This document shows positions 1 through 12,588 of a stretch of 64,000 nucleotides of DNA, piece after piece. The stretch is from Limnoperna fortunei (lineage: Eukaryota > Mollusca > Bivalvia > Mytilida > Modiolidae), in assembly GCA_944474755.1 (NCBI GenBank), contig OX104124.1, forward strand, positions 7,156,437 through 7,220,436, given 5' to 3'. Both the position numbers and the translations under genes were made by a program. Positions within the stretch are counted from its first letter, which is position 1; the number at the start of each line of letters is the position of its first letter. Below the pieces are notes generated by a model, which worked only from the letters and a program-made list of their open reading frames with translations, ran no database searches and was not told where the DNA came from.

Positions 1-195
1 CACTGCAGGCACTGTACACTTTACTCAGATCCCAATCCTAATTGACAAGGATTAACAGTTTTCCTACCCCAGATCTGGGGTTTTCTCCATGTACTTTGGC
101 TTCCTCCTCCCAACAAAAACTGGACGCCATGATAATGTAGCTGAACAATTGCTGAAAGTGGCGTTAAAACACCACCAAACAAACAAACATGTTTT
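1..195 (+). repeat. tRNA-derived SINE, 3' part (head cut off by window edge)
   Basis: Matches the body and tail of the complete SINE at 46440-46696: the segment reading CTAATTGACAAGGATT, the GGTTTTCTCC block, the conserved AACTGGACGCCATGAT block, the GCTGAAAGTGGCGTTAAA block and a CAAACAAACAAACA tail. The tRNA-like head would lie left of base 1. Non-coding; retroposed by a partner LINE not seen in this window. Confidence 0.85.
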
Positions 196-3100
196 AAGGA
201 ACATTGTTGATAAATAGAAATAACAACAAATTGTAAATTTTGTAGAAATATTTGAAACATTTTAGAATTATTATGTTGTATCCATAGGTTCAACATGCCA
301 TACCCAGATGGCATCAGCTACCTCAGATTATCCCTGGAAAGGGAGATAACCAGGTATTGATTCCCTTGTTTTGTAATGCAGAGTTCCCAATTTAAAGAGT
401 TGTCTCCCTTTTAAGTAAATTTCTTTTAGAAAAAGGCAGTTATTGACTAAAGTTTAAAAATGTTTCTATCAAATTTGAAAGACAATCAGTATTCTTATTG
501 TTCTAGAAAAAGAGAAAGAAAATACCATGTTTAAGTAGTTATATGAATTTCTTAAAATAATTCACGAGGTTATTTATTGTTATAAAAAATGTGTGTATAA
601 ACAACATCATTTTGTATATAAAATCCAGCAATAAAAATCATAAGTGAGTGGGTTTTATGAGGAATACATTAGTGGATTGCACTGCATTACCAAAAATAGG
701 GGAGATAACTTGAGAAACTGGCAATCTATTTGTAAATTAAAGAGCATATTTTGTACACTAGCACAAGAGCCGTAACATTAACAAAAATCAATGATGTTTT
801 TATCAATTATACAAAAAATATTCAGACCCATGTTTTTTTCTCTATAATGGCAAGGCTATGGATGAATTTGATGTAGAATGACTTACATTAAAAACATTTT
901 CCACAAAGGGAGTTAAGCCTTGTATTTGGGAAAGACAACTCTGCATTACAGAAATAGAAATTATGTTTTAAATTAAAATTTTTAAACCAGTAACACTGTG
1001 TGTAAATTAATTAAAGTGTTGTGTTGAAATGCCGTTGAATTGGTTTGGTTGACTAAAATGAGTGGGTGTGATTTCTGTGACTAAATAATGAGTGGGTGTG
1101 ATTTGTGGTTTAACTTTTGTGGTTCTTATTCAGTTGATTCATAATGACTGTGAATTATATTTTTTTTTATTTTCGTGGACTGGTGATATTCTGTGAGGTG
1201 TGACTAATCCCCCACTTCTAACTCCAACTCTTTTCATCCCCTTATATAATTTAATAATCATCTGTAGTTGCTCCCCTATAACTTTCTAGATGATCATTCG
1301 ACATTTAAATGCGGCTAACATGCATATCACCATGTAAAGTTTTATTTTTTAAAATGATTCTCCAAAAGGTTACATTTTCAGGTAGTCAAAGAAAATTGTG
1401 ATGTTTCATCTGTTCAATAAAATTTTAATTAATTTTTCTCAATTAATTTTTTGAAATTTGTGACTATTAAACCATTGTGATGAAATAAATTGGGAAAAAT
1501 CACTTGGATGTTTCACTGTCATGGTGGCACTACTCAAGCTTGACCCATAGAACTGACCAAGATGTCACCTGAGGTGGCATGTAGGAGAGGCACACTCGTT
1601 GATGGTTTGTCATGTTGTAAGATGTTTATGGAGTCACCGAGTGCCACGGTTCTTGTGCAACGAAGACCTAAATAATGTACAACTTTGTAGTACATGAAAA
1701 TTAGAAGTCACATTGTAGATGCTTCAAACTGCAAAATTGTACTTTCCACTTTTCCAGAGGCAGTCAAAATTATCTGCTCCAGTGAGGCTGAGCTTCCAAA
1801 ATTAACTCCTTGTTCTTTGTAATGAGTATAGCTATTTATATTATTTTTAAATATTGCTAGACTTTACTGTACAGGAGCAGTGGGTTAAAGCATTTCATCT
1901 GTTTTATTTTTAGCTCATAATATGATAAATTTTTGCACTGTGCAAACATTTCAGATACTAAACTATATCCAATACTCGTGATCATTTAAACTTCTTTATT
2001 AATTATTACTGTATATAGAAAATTATACATCTATATTCCCATCTCCTAGGTCCATACTGGGAGGGTTCCCATTGCTTGACCCACAAATTTTAGAGTTGCA
2101 AAGAAATTGTCTATTCAGGTTGAAAAAAATAACTTGATTACATAATGTTAGTTGTTTACAACCGATACAATCATGGGAGGTATGTATATACTATGACTTG
2201 GATGTACAGGTACTGTGAAGGCCATTGCAAACCAAACAATTTTGGTGTGTGATACATATCTGCATGTCTGTTGTTACACTTACAAAAATGGGGAGGGTTG
2301 CGATCACAAAAAGGGAGGGTTATGATCACAATTGGAGGGGGGGGGGGTTAGGATCTTGTAATTGTTTTGTCCCCAATGATTTATGTGACTGTTCTGAGTT
2401 GGCGATTTGTTTTCCGTGGTTTATAGGTGTTAATTAATTAAAATTTGTATATTAACATTAGAATGAAAATAAGTATGCTTGATCAGATCTTCGTGATAAT
2501 TGTGATCTTTTAACAATAACGAAAGCTAAAGTGGACTTTCATTTACCCTTGTTGTCCCATTGAAGGCTGTCACCATGACAACCCCACTGTGACACCAGTA
2601 GTCACCATATGTAGAGTTCTAGTTGAATTTTATTAATTATGATTTAGATACACTATAACTCTGTCATACATGGATTAAACAAAATAGCTTAAATTTTCTT
2701 TACATGTACAGTACAGCTTAGTCAGATTTTTCTTTTTCACACCCATCCAGATTTTTGTTGAGGAGGGGGGAGGGGGGCAAATTAAATAGTGTCTATCACA
2801 AGTGGGAAGACGGGACAAGAAAATCTCAAACCCAAATGCAAAGGATATTTTGTCCATCCTGAAGCTCTCCCGAGGGATTAGGAAAACAGACATCTTTGCC
2901 CTCGGGTTTCCAAGAGTCCGGCTCTTTCTCACCAGAGTTGCAAATTATTTAGGCATTCTTCAGTATGTTTGGTGAAATAGGATAGGTGGTTTTTCCACTA
3001 TGAATAGATGCATAAATCAAAATGTCCTACGAGGCAATAGATCATGTTGTTATTTCCTTTCAAGCCTCCCACTACTCCTTTACGCACTATACATATAGCT

Positions 3101-4818
3101 ATATGATCAGAATCAGTAAAGCTTGATGCATTATTTATTTGAGCTTAGTGTGATGATCGTTGGCACTCCGTACATCTTAGTACATTGTAATGATTTGTGT
3201 TTATACCGGTGGGAGTAATGGAGAATTTTTATGTTAAATATTTATGGTTGTTTGTATGGTAACTTCCTGGGTTAATGTTGTGGAAATTTGTATGCTGTTG
3301 CTAAGGCTCCTTTGTACTGCCACCCAACTTAGCAAAACTTCTGGCAACTTGAAATCTGTTTTGACCAAATGATCATCAGGCATAAAAATAAATCTGTCTG
3401 ACCTAACTCATTCCAGACACTGCCACAATTTTATCAAGACTTAATAGCAAGCATCACAGGTGTGTCCTATACAATTACATTCATGTTTGTTAAAAAGTCA
3501 TGTGATCCATATGAACAAACCCATTTTCGATGTTTTTTGCCATCTCTGAAACGCTGCATTGTAAATGACATTTCTGTCACATTATCAACACGAAAGACGT
3601 CACATCACCAATCGAATGCAGAGGCGCTGTTAAACCATAACATGTTCGCACTTATGCTGCACTTAAAGTCATTTTATTATTGACATACATGTGTTGAGAC
3701 AACGTTAAACTTTTGACTAAAGTGATCATGTGAGCGGATACAGGGCATGGTGGATACACAAAGCAACCTCCAATGAAAGAGACTAACTTATTGGGCACCA
3801 GGGAAATTTCATTTTTTTAAGAAGGCTTACGATTTAGGGATTCTATCATTTATCACTTGTAATGAATGAAGATAATGACCAAAATACTGAACACCAAGGA
3901 AACTGTCAAAAAAGACAATCCACAAATCAAAGTCAGAGAAACAGGCAAACATTAGAACCAACAACCAAAAATATAGCAACCACAGCAATTGAACTTACTA
4001 TGCAGGGATTTCAACAGAGAGAACACCCATAAACCAATTAAAAATATTAGAACATTGCCCATTTATGAAATTTTAAATGTCAGGATGAAATACCATACTT
4101 TTGGAACCAGTTAAAAAACTCACTTTCTGAAACTAGTTGAAAATCTTGCTTGCTATAAAAGACCACCCACCCTTTAGGGAACCATTTGCATTGTAATCTC
4201 TTATTGAATTGATCTAGCTTTACATAGAGGTCAGAAATAATTATAACGATTCCGCTAAATTCTATCCCAATTTGTATGTACCTGCACATGTTAATTAACA
4301 TATCCCTTTTAACTAATATTAATTGTAAGTTACAGTATTATGAGTGTGCATGCATCTGAAAATTGATTGACATGTATGAGGTTAATGATTGTTGTGTATG
4401 AAATTTTACTGGCGAAATAAATTTTAAATCGAACAGACACGTTCATTTCTAGTAAAGTGTTTAAAGTTACTTTAATTATCGGCAGATTATTAGAATAACC
4501 GCGTTTCTGTGTCATCCTATTAGAATATGTTCCTGTGAACACTGCAGATGTCTCAATGTGGATGGGATACGCATGATAGTTTCACACTTGTTCAGGAGTC
4601 TCTTTTTTTAGTTAGGACCTCTCAACCTTCCGACACAATCTGGAATCTCCAGACCTTATTTATTTTTACCAAATGTTTTGCATAATTAAATATGCTGTTT
4701 TTGTTTGACATTACCTGATGGCCAGTCATATAAATCTAACTGGCAGATTACTTCCATGTTTCTTCCTTTTCAGAAATAGTTTTTGCCAAAAGAATTATTT
4801 TATTTGTTTTTTTTTCAG
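196..4818. other. AT-rich non-coding stretch, small local repeats only
   Basis: No gene is supported. Short ORFs on both strands lack splice sites or compositional contrast. Minor items: a direct repeat of TGAGTGGGTGTGATTT near 1059 and 1089; a duplicated GGGAGGGTT..GATCACAA motif at about 2290-2330 followed by an 11-G run (2337-2347); and a GGGAGGGTTCCCA(T/G)TG block near 2058 that recurs near 29970, with related sequence near 1540, suggesting an old dispersed repeat. The 3' end is pyrimidine-rich and leads into the exon candidate at 4819. Confidence 0.6.
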
Positions 4819-4921
4819 ATTACGAAAAATGAAAGATCGTTCCAAGACAGATAAGCCACTGAAAGCTCTACATCTTCCCTTCATTGTTCCGATTGGTGTT
4901 ACACAGAATATTGCCGACTAT
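4819..4921 (+). CDS. Candidate coding exon, unknown protein
   Basis: A run of T ending in CAG (to 4818) is a strong splice acceptor, and TAT|GTAAGTAAA at 4921/4922 is a near-perfect donor. The 103-base exon is open in the frame that contains an ATG at 4829, giving 31 codons from that Met to a phase-0 donor, including the stretch LHLPFIVPIGVTQNIADY. The open frame also continues upstream of the ATG, so the exon could be internal, or it could be a 5'UTR-plus-start exon. Codon use looks more protein-like than the AT-rich flanks. I do not recognise the family. Its phase-0 donor matches those of the exon candidates at 46168 and 56718, which would let all three join the same downstream exon. Short length leaves real doubt. 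Confidence 0.5.
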
Positions 4922-5023
4922 GTAAGTAAATTAATCAACTATCAGGGTATCAACAATTAAATAAACTGCCCAGACTGTGTTCTGTTACATTTATAAGGAC
5001 CTACTTTAACAATACTGACCATA

Positions 5024-5133
5024 GGCCCGAGTTTCACTTACAATAAAATGATCTATGGTCAGTCATAAGTTGTATTGTTTGTACTAGACTTCCAATGGCC
5101 ATACATCATACAGCTTCTTGTGAAACAGGGCCA
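5024..5133. repeat. Short foldback element
   Basis: The left end GGCCCGAGTTTCACTT and the right end AAGCTTCTTGTGAAACAGGGCC (split here: GTGAAACAGGGCC) are inverted relative to each other, about 110 bp apart, with imperfect pairing inwards. This looks like a small palindromic MITE in non-coding sequence. Confidence 0.5.
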
Positions 5134-6775
5134 GTTTCTAAATGTCCGACGATTTGTAAAAATGGTGAAAATAAAAATGGTGAATAATGATAAATTAGAA
5201 TGACAGCATATTCACTCCTCAGGTAGGAATGGAAGACATTGTGGAAGTTTAGCCACCTCTGCCTACTTTCACTGCAGACAGGTGGAAAATGCAAAATCAA
5301 AAGCCTCGTAATCATGTCAGGATAAAAGCTAGAAATGACAAACTCTCCCGGGCTTTCAGAGTGATGTTCCCTTGTTATCATATATATGTAACAGCAATAA
5401 CATTACTGTGCATGTAGCTAATAACACAGTAAATACAGCAATTATTTCACATGTGAATGACCAGAGTTGATTTCACTAGGAAATCTCTGTATAGACATTG
5501 CCAGTGGTGTAGTAATTTTTCTTTGCTTCTATAAGTGCCTTGAATACGTTACATTAAATTTTACATTTATTTTATTTTGATGCCTTTCCACTTTTTGAAT
5601 GTAAATTATATGTAAGTTTTAAATGATAATCTTTAACTGAGCAAGCTGTAACTGCATGAGATGTTTGAACAGACATGAATGACAGCATGTACCTTATAAA
5701 TTTAAGCAGTTGTATTTTTAATTGAGACTTGTATGTTCCTGACTTGGACCTGAAGGCAGATATGTTACAAGTTGTCATTACATGAAAATAATAAAAATGA
5801 TTTAAGCTGATTTTTATTACCAATACACATTTATTGTCAAACAGAAAGACCCCCCAATCGGATATGGTTCAGTCTTCACGAAATTAGTTCTTGGCTTGTC
5901 TGACCTAAACACAAATACTGCCGGACCAATTTAACATTTTTGTTGTAAATTTAACAAATTTGCCGGACCGGAGTTAAATTTGGCTGTTTTTTGCTGGTCA
6001 GGTCCGGCGGACCGACACATTTCGGGAAGACTGTGGTTTGATTTTATTTATGATATTTATAAATTTGGAATTTTTTCCACTTTTAAGTAGATGCAAAAGA
6101 TATTTATCTGTTAGAATTTAATGTATCAGTGTTATTAGAAATAATTCTTAATATGCTAAAAGCAATTTAGCTCTTTACATTTTAAATCTACATGTATTTA
6201 AATGCTAATGAATTTTGCACGTTTATATAATTTAAATGCAAATAAATTAACCAGTTGTACAGACATGCATCAGCCAAGAAACAGTTTTTTTATCACGTTT
6301 GTATTTGAACGTCAATATTCTTTTCATATACATTTCTTGTCACGGCTTTTTGGAATATGACTAAGCCATACATACTTGAACTTTATCTTAATGATAATTT
6401 TTTAAAAAATCTGTTAATTATTAGGTGTTTTCACAATGACATTCTTCAGAAGATTTGACACCTCCATCATTGTAAAAATGTGACAAACTAATGATCACCA
6501 CAAGACAGAGTAGGTGTGTTTTATGTCTGTTCCATATTTCGTGGAATTGAATACACCATTGTAAATCACATCAGATTCCATTGGTACATTGAACTACCAA
6601 CTATTCACTCAAACCATGTTCTGTTTTTGTGTGTCCAATCAATAGAACAGCCACATATGGGGACAATTTAAGGTCAATCAATAGAACAGTATTTATTCTT
6701 TGTGTGGTTAGGTTATAACCTACAAGCTTTTTCATTGCCCCACGCCAATCCTTTTTTACTATTTTTTGTTTATTG
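5134..6775. other. Non-coding stretch with a GCCGGACC-rich patch
   Basis: No gene seen. Positions 5910-6015 hold clustered GCCGGACC / GGTCCGGCGGACC motifs next to AATTTAACAAATTT blocks, GC-rich against the surroundings and probably a decayed repeat. The rest is featureless AT-rich sequence. Confidence 0.5.
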
Positions 6776-7019
6776 GGCCTCGGTGGAGTCACATGGCTAT
6801 AAGGTCGTTCCTCAGCTATTGATCATGTGGTCTGTCAACCCTGAGATTGCTGGTTTATGCCCTCCAATCTTAAGTGGCAACGATAATCCTGATATGTTTT
6901 CCTTCCGATGAGTTTTCTCCTGGTACTTAATCAGCTTCCTACCCAATGAAAACTGGACCCCATGATTTGACTGAAAAATGGCTGAAAGTGGCGTTAAACA
7001 ACAGTCCAAGAAACAAAAT
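6776..7019 (+). repeat. SINE copy, diverged, with 15-bp target-site duplication
   Basis: Begins GGGCCTCGGTGGAGTC, contains the ATTGATCATGTGGTCTGTCA segment of the tRNA-like head, then the CTGGACCCCATGAT and GGCTGAAAGTGGCGTTAAA blocks. It is flanked by a perfect 15-bp direct repeat ATTTTTTGTTTATTG (6761-6775 and 7020-7034), the expected scar of LINE-mediated retroposition. It is more diverged than the 46.4-kb copy, so it is an older insertion, yet the duplication is still exact. Confidence 0.88.
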
Positions 7020-7705
7020 ATTTTTTGTTTATTGTCCTAGTAGAAGACAAAATGTTCCATTTGAGAGATATGTATCTGTTGAGATCACCACAACCTTTGA
7101 ACATAAACCCCCACATTATATGGTTCTGATAGCTAACCATTTATCATCATTATATTGTGAATGGCTAATCAGATGCAGTCAGTACTTTTCTTTTGTTGAA
7201 CTCAATACTTAAAAATGTCTGCCATAATTAAACTGATAGGTATCATTAACAAATGATTTTTTTCAATTTAAATAATTTATATGACGTGTATCAAATTCTA
7301 TAACAATGAATGAAAGGTATGACATAGAATACTTTTTTTCATATTTGTTTCAATTTTAAATGAACCTTTAGGATTTTTTTCACAGTCAGGAATTATTGGG
7401 GTGTAATGGCCTACTTTTGCATGCAATATTTACTTTCATACTACATGTACTTAAATCAGTGACGCCTACATAAAAAGTAATACAGATACATATACCACAT
7501 ATTAAAAAACAGTTATCTCAGAAACCTATGACACCATATACCATGTATACATGTACACATCATAAAGATGCCATTTTTTATAATTTGACTTAATTGATTG
7601 CCATGGGTAATCTATCTCTCAATTGATTATCAGTCATTGGTAGCCTTTCCTCTTTAGAACTGGATTTGACATTTTCCTAAACATGACAATCAATATCTTG
7701 ATGGC
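7020..7705. other. Non-coding, nothing recognised
   Basis: After the right SINE duplication (7020-7034) this is AT-rich sequence without convincing ORFs, splice-bounded exons or repeats. Confidence 0.6.
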
Positions 7706-7925
7706 TGTCTAATTAGAAGCATGCCCTGCATACCTCTCTTGAGAGCCCGAGTCTAATTAGAGGCATGCCCTGCATACCTCTCTTGAGAGCCCGAGTCTAA
7801 TTAGAGGCATGCCCTGCTTACTAGTACATTTTGTACCTGTCCTGAACACCTGTGTCTAATTATAGGAAAGCCCTAGGCCTGAGTCTAATTATAGTCATGG
7901 CCTACTTACCTGTCCTGAGCACTTG
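7706..7925 (+). repeat. 44-bp tandem repeat, about 4-5 units
   Basis: TCTAATTAGAGGCATGCCCT recurs at about 7708, 7752 and 7796 (period 44), then in decayed, irregularly spaced form near 7855 and 7883. Each of the first units carries CTCTCTTGAGAGCCCGAG, which is itself partly self-complementary (CTCTTGAGAG). Confidence 0.8.
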
Positions 7926-8739
7926 AGTAGGCCCATGGATGTTCTTGGTTTTGGGTTACTTGCTTTCTGTTTCTGTGTTTTGGTTGTTTGTAACATGTTG
8001 TATATCAGTTTGTCTTAATTCAGATTTCTAATTGTCCCTTGGCTTTAGGCTCTTGTTGTTTGGAGGTTTCTATGCTATTTTTCTTCCAAAGTTTCAGGTA
8101 TAACAGAGTCATAACTGTAAATATTTTAATAATTGAACTGTTTAACTGATACTAGCTAGGAGATCTATTCAGACATAATAACATCGTCACGTCACATATA
8201 ATAATCTGAAATATAACCTCTTAAAAATTTTGAAAGTTATTAAATATCATAAATAACATATGGTTTGTACACAGAGAGGATCCTCTTGTTGTAGTTATTG
8301 CGAAATTTAAATAGAAAGTAATACACTGTGAGATGTTTACCACCGTATGACAATAAAACGTGATAACCAAGATATGAAAAGTTGTCAGACGATTATTTGT
8401 TTAACAATTATGAAGTCGTTTCAGTGTAGAACTTAGCATTAAGTATTTAGATATTATGATTTAGCACAAAATTAACACCTTAACCTGGAATGGATTTATC
8501 AATAAATGTAGGTGTGGTCTTATCAGATACATTTTATCAGTAAAGGTCAGCCATCATGTTTTTTTACTTCTGCAGTGAGAAATTTGTTCATGTTGTGTTG
8601 TGTGTTTTGTCCAGTTTGGTGTCTCTGTTTGTCTGGGGCATACATATATAAATAGTGGGAGGGTTATAAGGGGTCCCATTCTGACCGACCAAGGCATTGT
8701 GTTGTCTGTTTAAGATGTTTAAAAAAACTCTCACGAACA

Positions 8740-8884
8740 ACCAAGTGGTCTCATTGCTTGGCATTTGTCTTTAATTTGTTTGCCCCACACTACCCCTACC
8801 CCATTATATTTTATGTGACAGTGCCAAGCCAGTAGTTTATGCCTTGGCACCTTTTTATTTGTCCTTTCTATAATTTGTTTAAAC

Positions 8885-8916
<32 letters not shown>

Positions 8917-9000
8917 AAAAAAAAACACATATGGTGAGTGACAGTTCCAAGCCAGCAGATTATGCCTTGGCATTTGTCCTTTCCTTAATTCATTCATCAT
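8740..9000 (+). repeat. Duplicated hairpin repeat with poly-C and poly-A tracts
   Basis: Two related segments (about 8740-8880 and 8936-8998) share GTGACAGTTCCAAGCCAG...TTATGCCTTGGCA; TGCCAAG and CTTGGCA can pair as a hairpin (8822-8849). Between them lie 22 consecutive C (8884-8905) and A-rich sequence to about 8926. The same hairpin sequence, split by a MITE, occurs at 33410-33810, so this is part of a dispersed family. Confidence 0.7.
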
Positions 9001-9032
9001 TAATTTTTTTTTTGGTGATTTCTTGTTTTGTT

Positions 9033-9998
9033 ATGCCCCCGCGACGACATGTCGGGGGCATTAAGTTTTACTCATGTCCGTCCGTCCGTCCGTCCGTCTG
9101 TCCTTCCGTCCGTCCGTCTGTCCGTCCGTCCGTCCGTCTGTACGTCCGTATGAATTTCCGTCAAGCTTTTCTCAGAAACCGTACATCAGAACAATTTGAA
9201 ATTTGGCAGGGTGGTTCAGTATCACAAGTTGTACGTCCTAAGCGACTTTCAGACCTGTCGGACAACTACTTCCTGTTTGGGACTGGGCTGATATGAAAAT
9301 GTGTTAACATGAGTATGAAAATTTCCGTCAAGCTTTTCTCAGAAACCGTACATCAGAACAATTTGAAATTTGGCAGGGTGGTTCAGTATCACAAGTTGTA
9401 CGTCCTAAGCAACGTTCAGACCTGCCGGACAACTACTTCCTGTTTGCGATTGGGTCGATATGAAAATGTGTTAACATGAGTATGAAAATTTCTGTCAAGC
9501 TTTTCTCAGAAACCGTACATGAGAACAATTTGAAATTTGGCATTGTGGTTCAGTATCACAAGTTGTACGTCCTAAGCGACTTTCAGACCTGTCGGACAAC
9601 TACTTCCTGTTTTCGACTGGGCCGATTTGAAAATGTGTCAACACGAGTATGAAAATTTCCATCAAGCTTTACTCGGAAACCGTACATTAAAACAATTTGA
9701 AATTTGGCAGGGTAGTTAAGTATCATAAGTTGTACATCCTAAGCGACTTTCAGACCTGTTGGACAACTTCTTCCTGTTTTTGACTGGGCCGATTTGAAAA
9801 TGTGTCAACACGAGTATGAAAATTTCCATCAAGCTTTACTCGGAAACCGTACATTAAAACAATTTGAAATTTGACAGGGTAGTTAAGTATCATAAGTTGT
9901 ACATCCTAAGCAACTTTCAGACCTGTTGGACAACTTCTTCCTGTTTGGGACTTCCTTTAGCGGGGGCATCCGTGTCCCATGGACACATTCTTCAATTT
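9033..9998 (+). mobile_element. Pearl/Helentron-like non-autonomous element, five core repeats
   Basis: Order of parts: a GC-rich 5' hairpin (9036-9060, arms GCCCCCG / CGGGGGC around ACATGT); a TCCG/TCTG tetranucleotide tract (9075-9150); five core repeats of about 167 bp beginning AATTTCCGTCAAGCTTTT at about 9153, 9320, 9488, 9654 and 9820; then GCGGGGGC, inverted to the 5' arm; a 3' hairpin GTGTCCCATGGACAC; and a conserved end ACATTCTTCAATTTTT. This matches the architecture I recall for pearl elements of bivalves, now placed with Helentrons. No Rep/helicase ORF is present, so it depends on a partner. A shorter copy lies at 22149. Reading frames through it are by-products. Confidence 0.75.
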
Positions 9999-10455
9999 TT
10001 TTTTATACTATAATGATCAATTGAATTTTGAGGTTTGTGACTGGTTTATATAAACATGTTTATATGATGATATGAACTGTAAACTATTTTGTGCTGGTCA
10101 GTGTATGAACTAAAAAATACTGTCTCTTGGTTACCATCAGTCAGTGTATAAATTATTTTCACATATTAAGAGTAAATAAAGGAATTCTATCCATGTAATA
10201 AATGCTGAAAATCAGTGTCAGCTATTAGCCCTCAGGGCAAACATGGATAGTAGGCCCAGCGAGTCGTATTTTTAATTTTGTGATAAATAGAATTTTACAT
10301 AGTAATTTCCCTCTGGTGGGGTGAAAGGGGGCAGGACTTATATTAGAGTTTTGGGGCTTATACCAGTGCCAATATGGAAATGACCATGTAATAATTGGGG
10401 CTGATACCAGAACCATTTGGAAATGACCATATAATACAATATTATCTTCTGTTTA
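9999..10455. other. Non-coding; decayed seeds of the 24-bp minisatellite
   Basis: GCTGGTCAGTGTATGA near 10093 and AGTCAGTGTATAAATTATT near 10140 are isolated, imperfect copies of the minisatellite unit that expands from 10741. No gene seen. Confidence 0.5.
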
Positions 10456-10697
10456 GAGGGGCTTTGGTGGCGGAGTGGTTAAGGTAGTTCTTTTACTACT
10501 GATCGCATGGTCTGTCAACACTGAGGCTGCAGGTTCAAGTCTCCCTCTTAATTTACAAGGATTGTCAGTTTTCGTACTGAAGGTCAGGTATTTCGCGGTG
10601 TAGGGCTAAATTTCCTCCCCAAATGAAAACTGGACGCCATGATAAAGCTGAAAAATTGCTGAAAGTGGCTTTAAACAACATTCAAACAAACAAACAC
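10456..10697 (+). repeat. SINE copy, near full length
   Basis: Head GGGGCTTTGGTGGCGGAGTGG carries an A-box-like TGGCGGAGTGG (10467-10478), and GGTTCAAGTCTC fits a B box. The body has lost part of the TCGACTC region. The CTGGACGCCATGAT and GCTGAAAGTGGCTTTAAA blocks and a CAAACAAACAAACA tail are intact. No clear target-site duplication. It sits 45 bp before the minisatellite. Confidence 0.85.
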
Positions 10698-10886
10698 AAT
10701 TTTGTATAATTTATTATTTTCTTTTAGTTAGTTACTAAAATATCTGCTGGTCAGTGTATATTATTTGCTGGTCAGTGTATAATATAATCTACTTGTCAGT
10801 GTATAATATTATCTACTGGTCAGTGTATAATATTATCTGCTGGTCAGTGTATATTATCTGGTGGTCAGTGTATAATATTATCTATT

Positions 10887-11199
10887 ATTATACTTTCTGT
10901 AAGAATGTCCTTTAATAGAAATATTTTACTATTTTGACATATCTGTCTAAACGAATTGTGCTCCGTGCACTATGCCCTCATAGTTTCTTCACCTGCCTAA
11001 GAAAACTATTGATTTGGACGTCAATCAATTGTAATTCACGCGAATGGGCGGGGTTAACTTGTAATCAATGATTGATCACTGCTGCGCTTTAAATAAGGTA
11101 TTTTTATCTTAGTCAACGTAAGAAGCCGATCAACGTATAAGGTCTGCAACCCTGGCCACTATTTTGGCATAGTGAATGCTACACACAACATTATTATAT
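10887..11199. other. Non-repeat segment interrupting the minisatellite
   Basis: 313 bp of more mixed composition. CACTATGCC (about 10969) and GGCATAGTG (about 11166) are inverted, and both ends abut TATTATTATA-type sequence, so this may be another foldback insertion. No coding potential seen. Confidence 0.45.
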
Positions 11200-12588
11200 A
11201 ACTGGTCAGTGTATAATATTATCTGGTGGTCAGTGTAAAATATTATCTGCTGGTCATTGTATGAAATTATCTTGTGGTCAGTGTATAATATTATCTGGTG
11301 GTCAGTGTATAATATTATCTGCTGGTCAGTGTATAATATTATCTGCTGGTCAGTGTATACTATTATCTGCTGGTCAGTGTATATTATCTGGTGGTCAGCG
11401 TATAATATTATCTACTGGTCAGTGTATAATATTATCTGCTGGTCAGTGTAAAATATCTGCTGGTCATTGTATAAAATTATCTTGTGGTCAGTGTATATTA
11501 TCTGGTGGTCAGTGTATAATATTATCTGCTGGTCATTGTATAATATTATCTGCTGGTCAGTGTATAATATTATCTGCTTGTCAGTGTATATTATCTGCTG
11601 GTCTTTGTAGAATATTATCTGCTTGTCAGTGTATATTATCTGCTGGTCATTGTAGAATATTATCTGCTGGTCATTGTAGAATATTATCTGCTGGTCATTG
11701 TAGAATATTATCTGCAGGTCAGTGTATATTATCTGCTGGTCATTGTATTATATTATCTGGTGGTCAGTGTATACTATTATCCACTGGTCAGTGTATATTA
11801 TCTGGTGGTCAGTGTATAATATTATCTGCCTGTCAGTGTATAATATTATCTGCTGGTCATTGTATAACATTATCTGCTGGTCAGTGTATAATATTATCTG
11901 CTGGTCATTGTATAATATTATATGCTGGTCAGTGTATAATATTATCTGCTGGTCATTTTATCTGCTGGTCATTGTATAATATTATCTGCTGGTCAGTGTA
12001 TAATATTATCTACTGGTCAGTGTATAATATTATCTGCTGGTCAATGTATAATATTATCTGCTGGTCAGTGTATAATATTATCTGCTGGTCAGTGTATATT
12101 ATCTGCTGGTCAGTGTATAATATTATCTGCTGGTCATTGTATGATATTATATGCTGGTCAGTGTATAACATTATCTGCTGGTCAGTGTATAATATTATCT
12201 TGTGGTCATTGTATAATATTATCTGGTGGTCAGTGTATAATATTATCTGCTGGTCAGTGTATAATATTATCTGCTGGTCAGTGTATAATATTATCTGCTG
12301 GTCAGTGTATAATATTATCTGCTGGTCGGTGTATATTATCTGGTGGTCAGCGTATAATATTATCTACTGGTCAGTGTATAATATTATCTGCTGGTCAGTG
12401 TAAAATATTATCTGCTGGTCATTGTATAAAATTATCTTGTGGTCAGTGTATATTATCTGGTGGTCAGTGTATAATATTATCTGCTGGTCATTGTATAATA
12501 TTATCTGCTGGTCAGTGTATAATATTATCTGCTTGTCAGTGTATATTATCTGCTGGTCTTTGTAGAATATTATCTGCTTGTCAGTGTA

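Noticed and set aside
11261..12403. 380-codon open frame of repeated SAGQCIIL-like units as a repetitive protein gene
   Set aside because: It lies wholly in the 24-bp minisatellite; frames are open only because unit lengths are multiples of three without stops. The frame shifts at 11950 into another equally open one, and there is no splice or promoter support.
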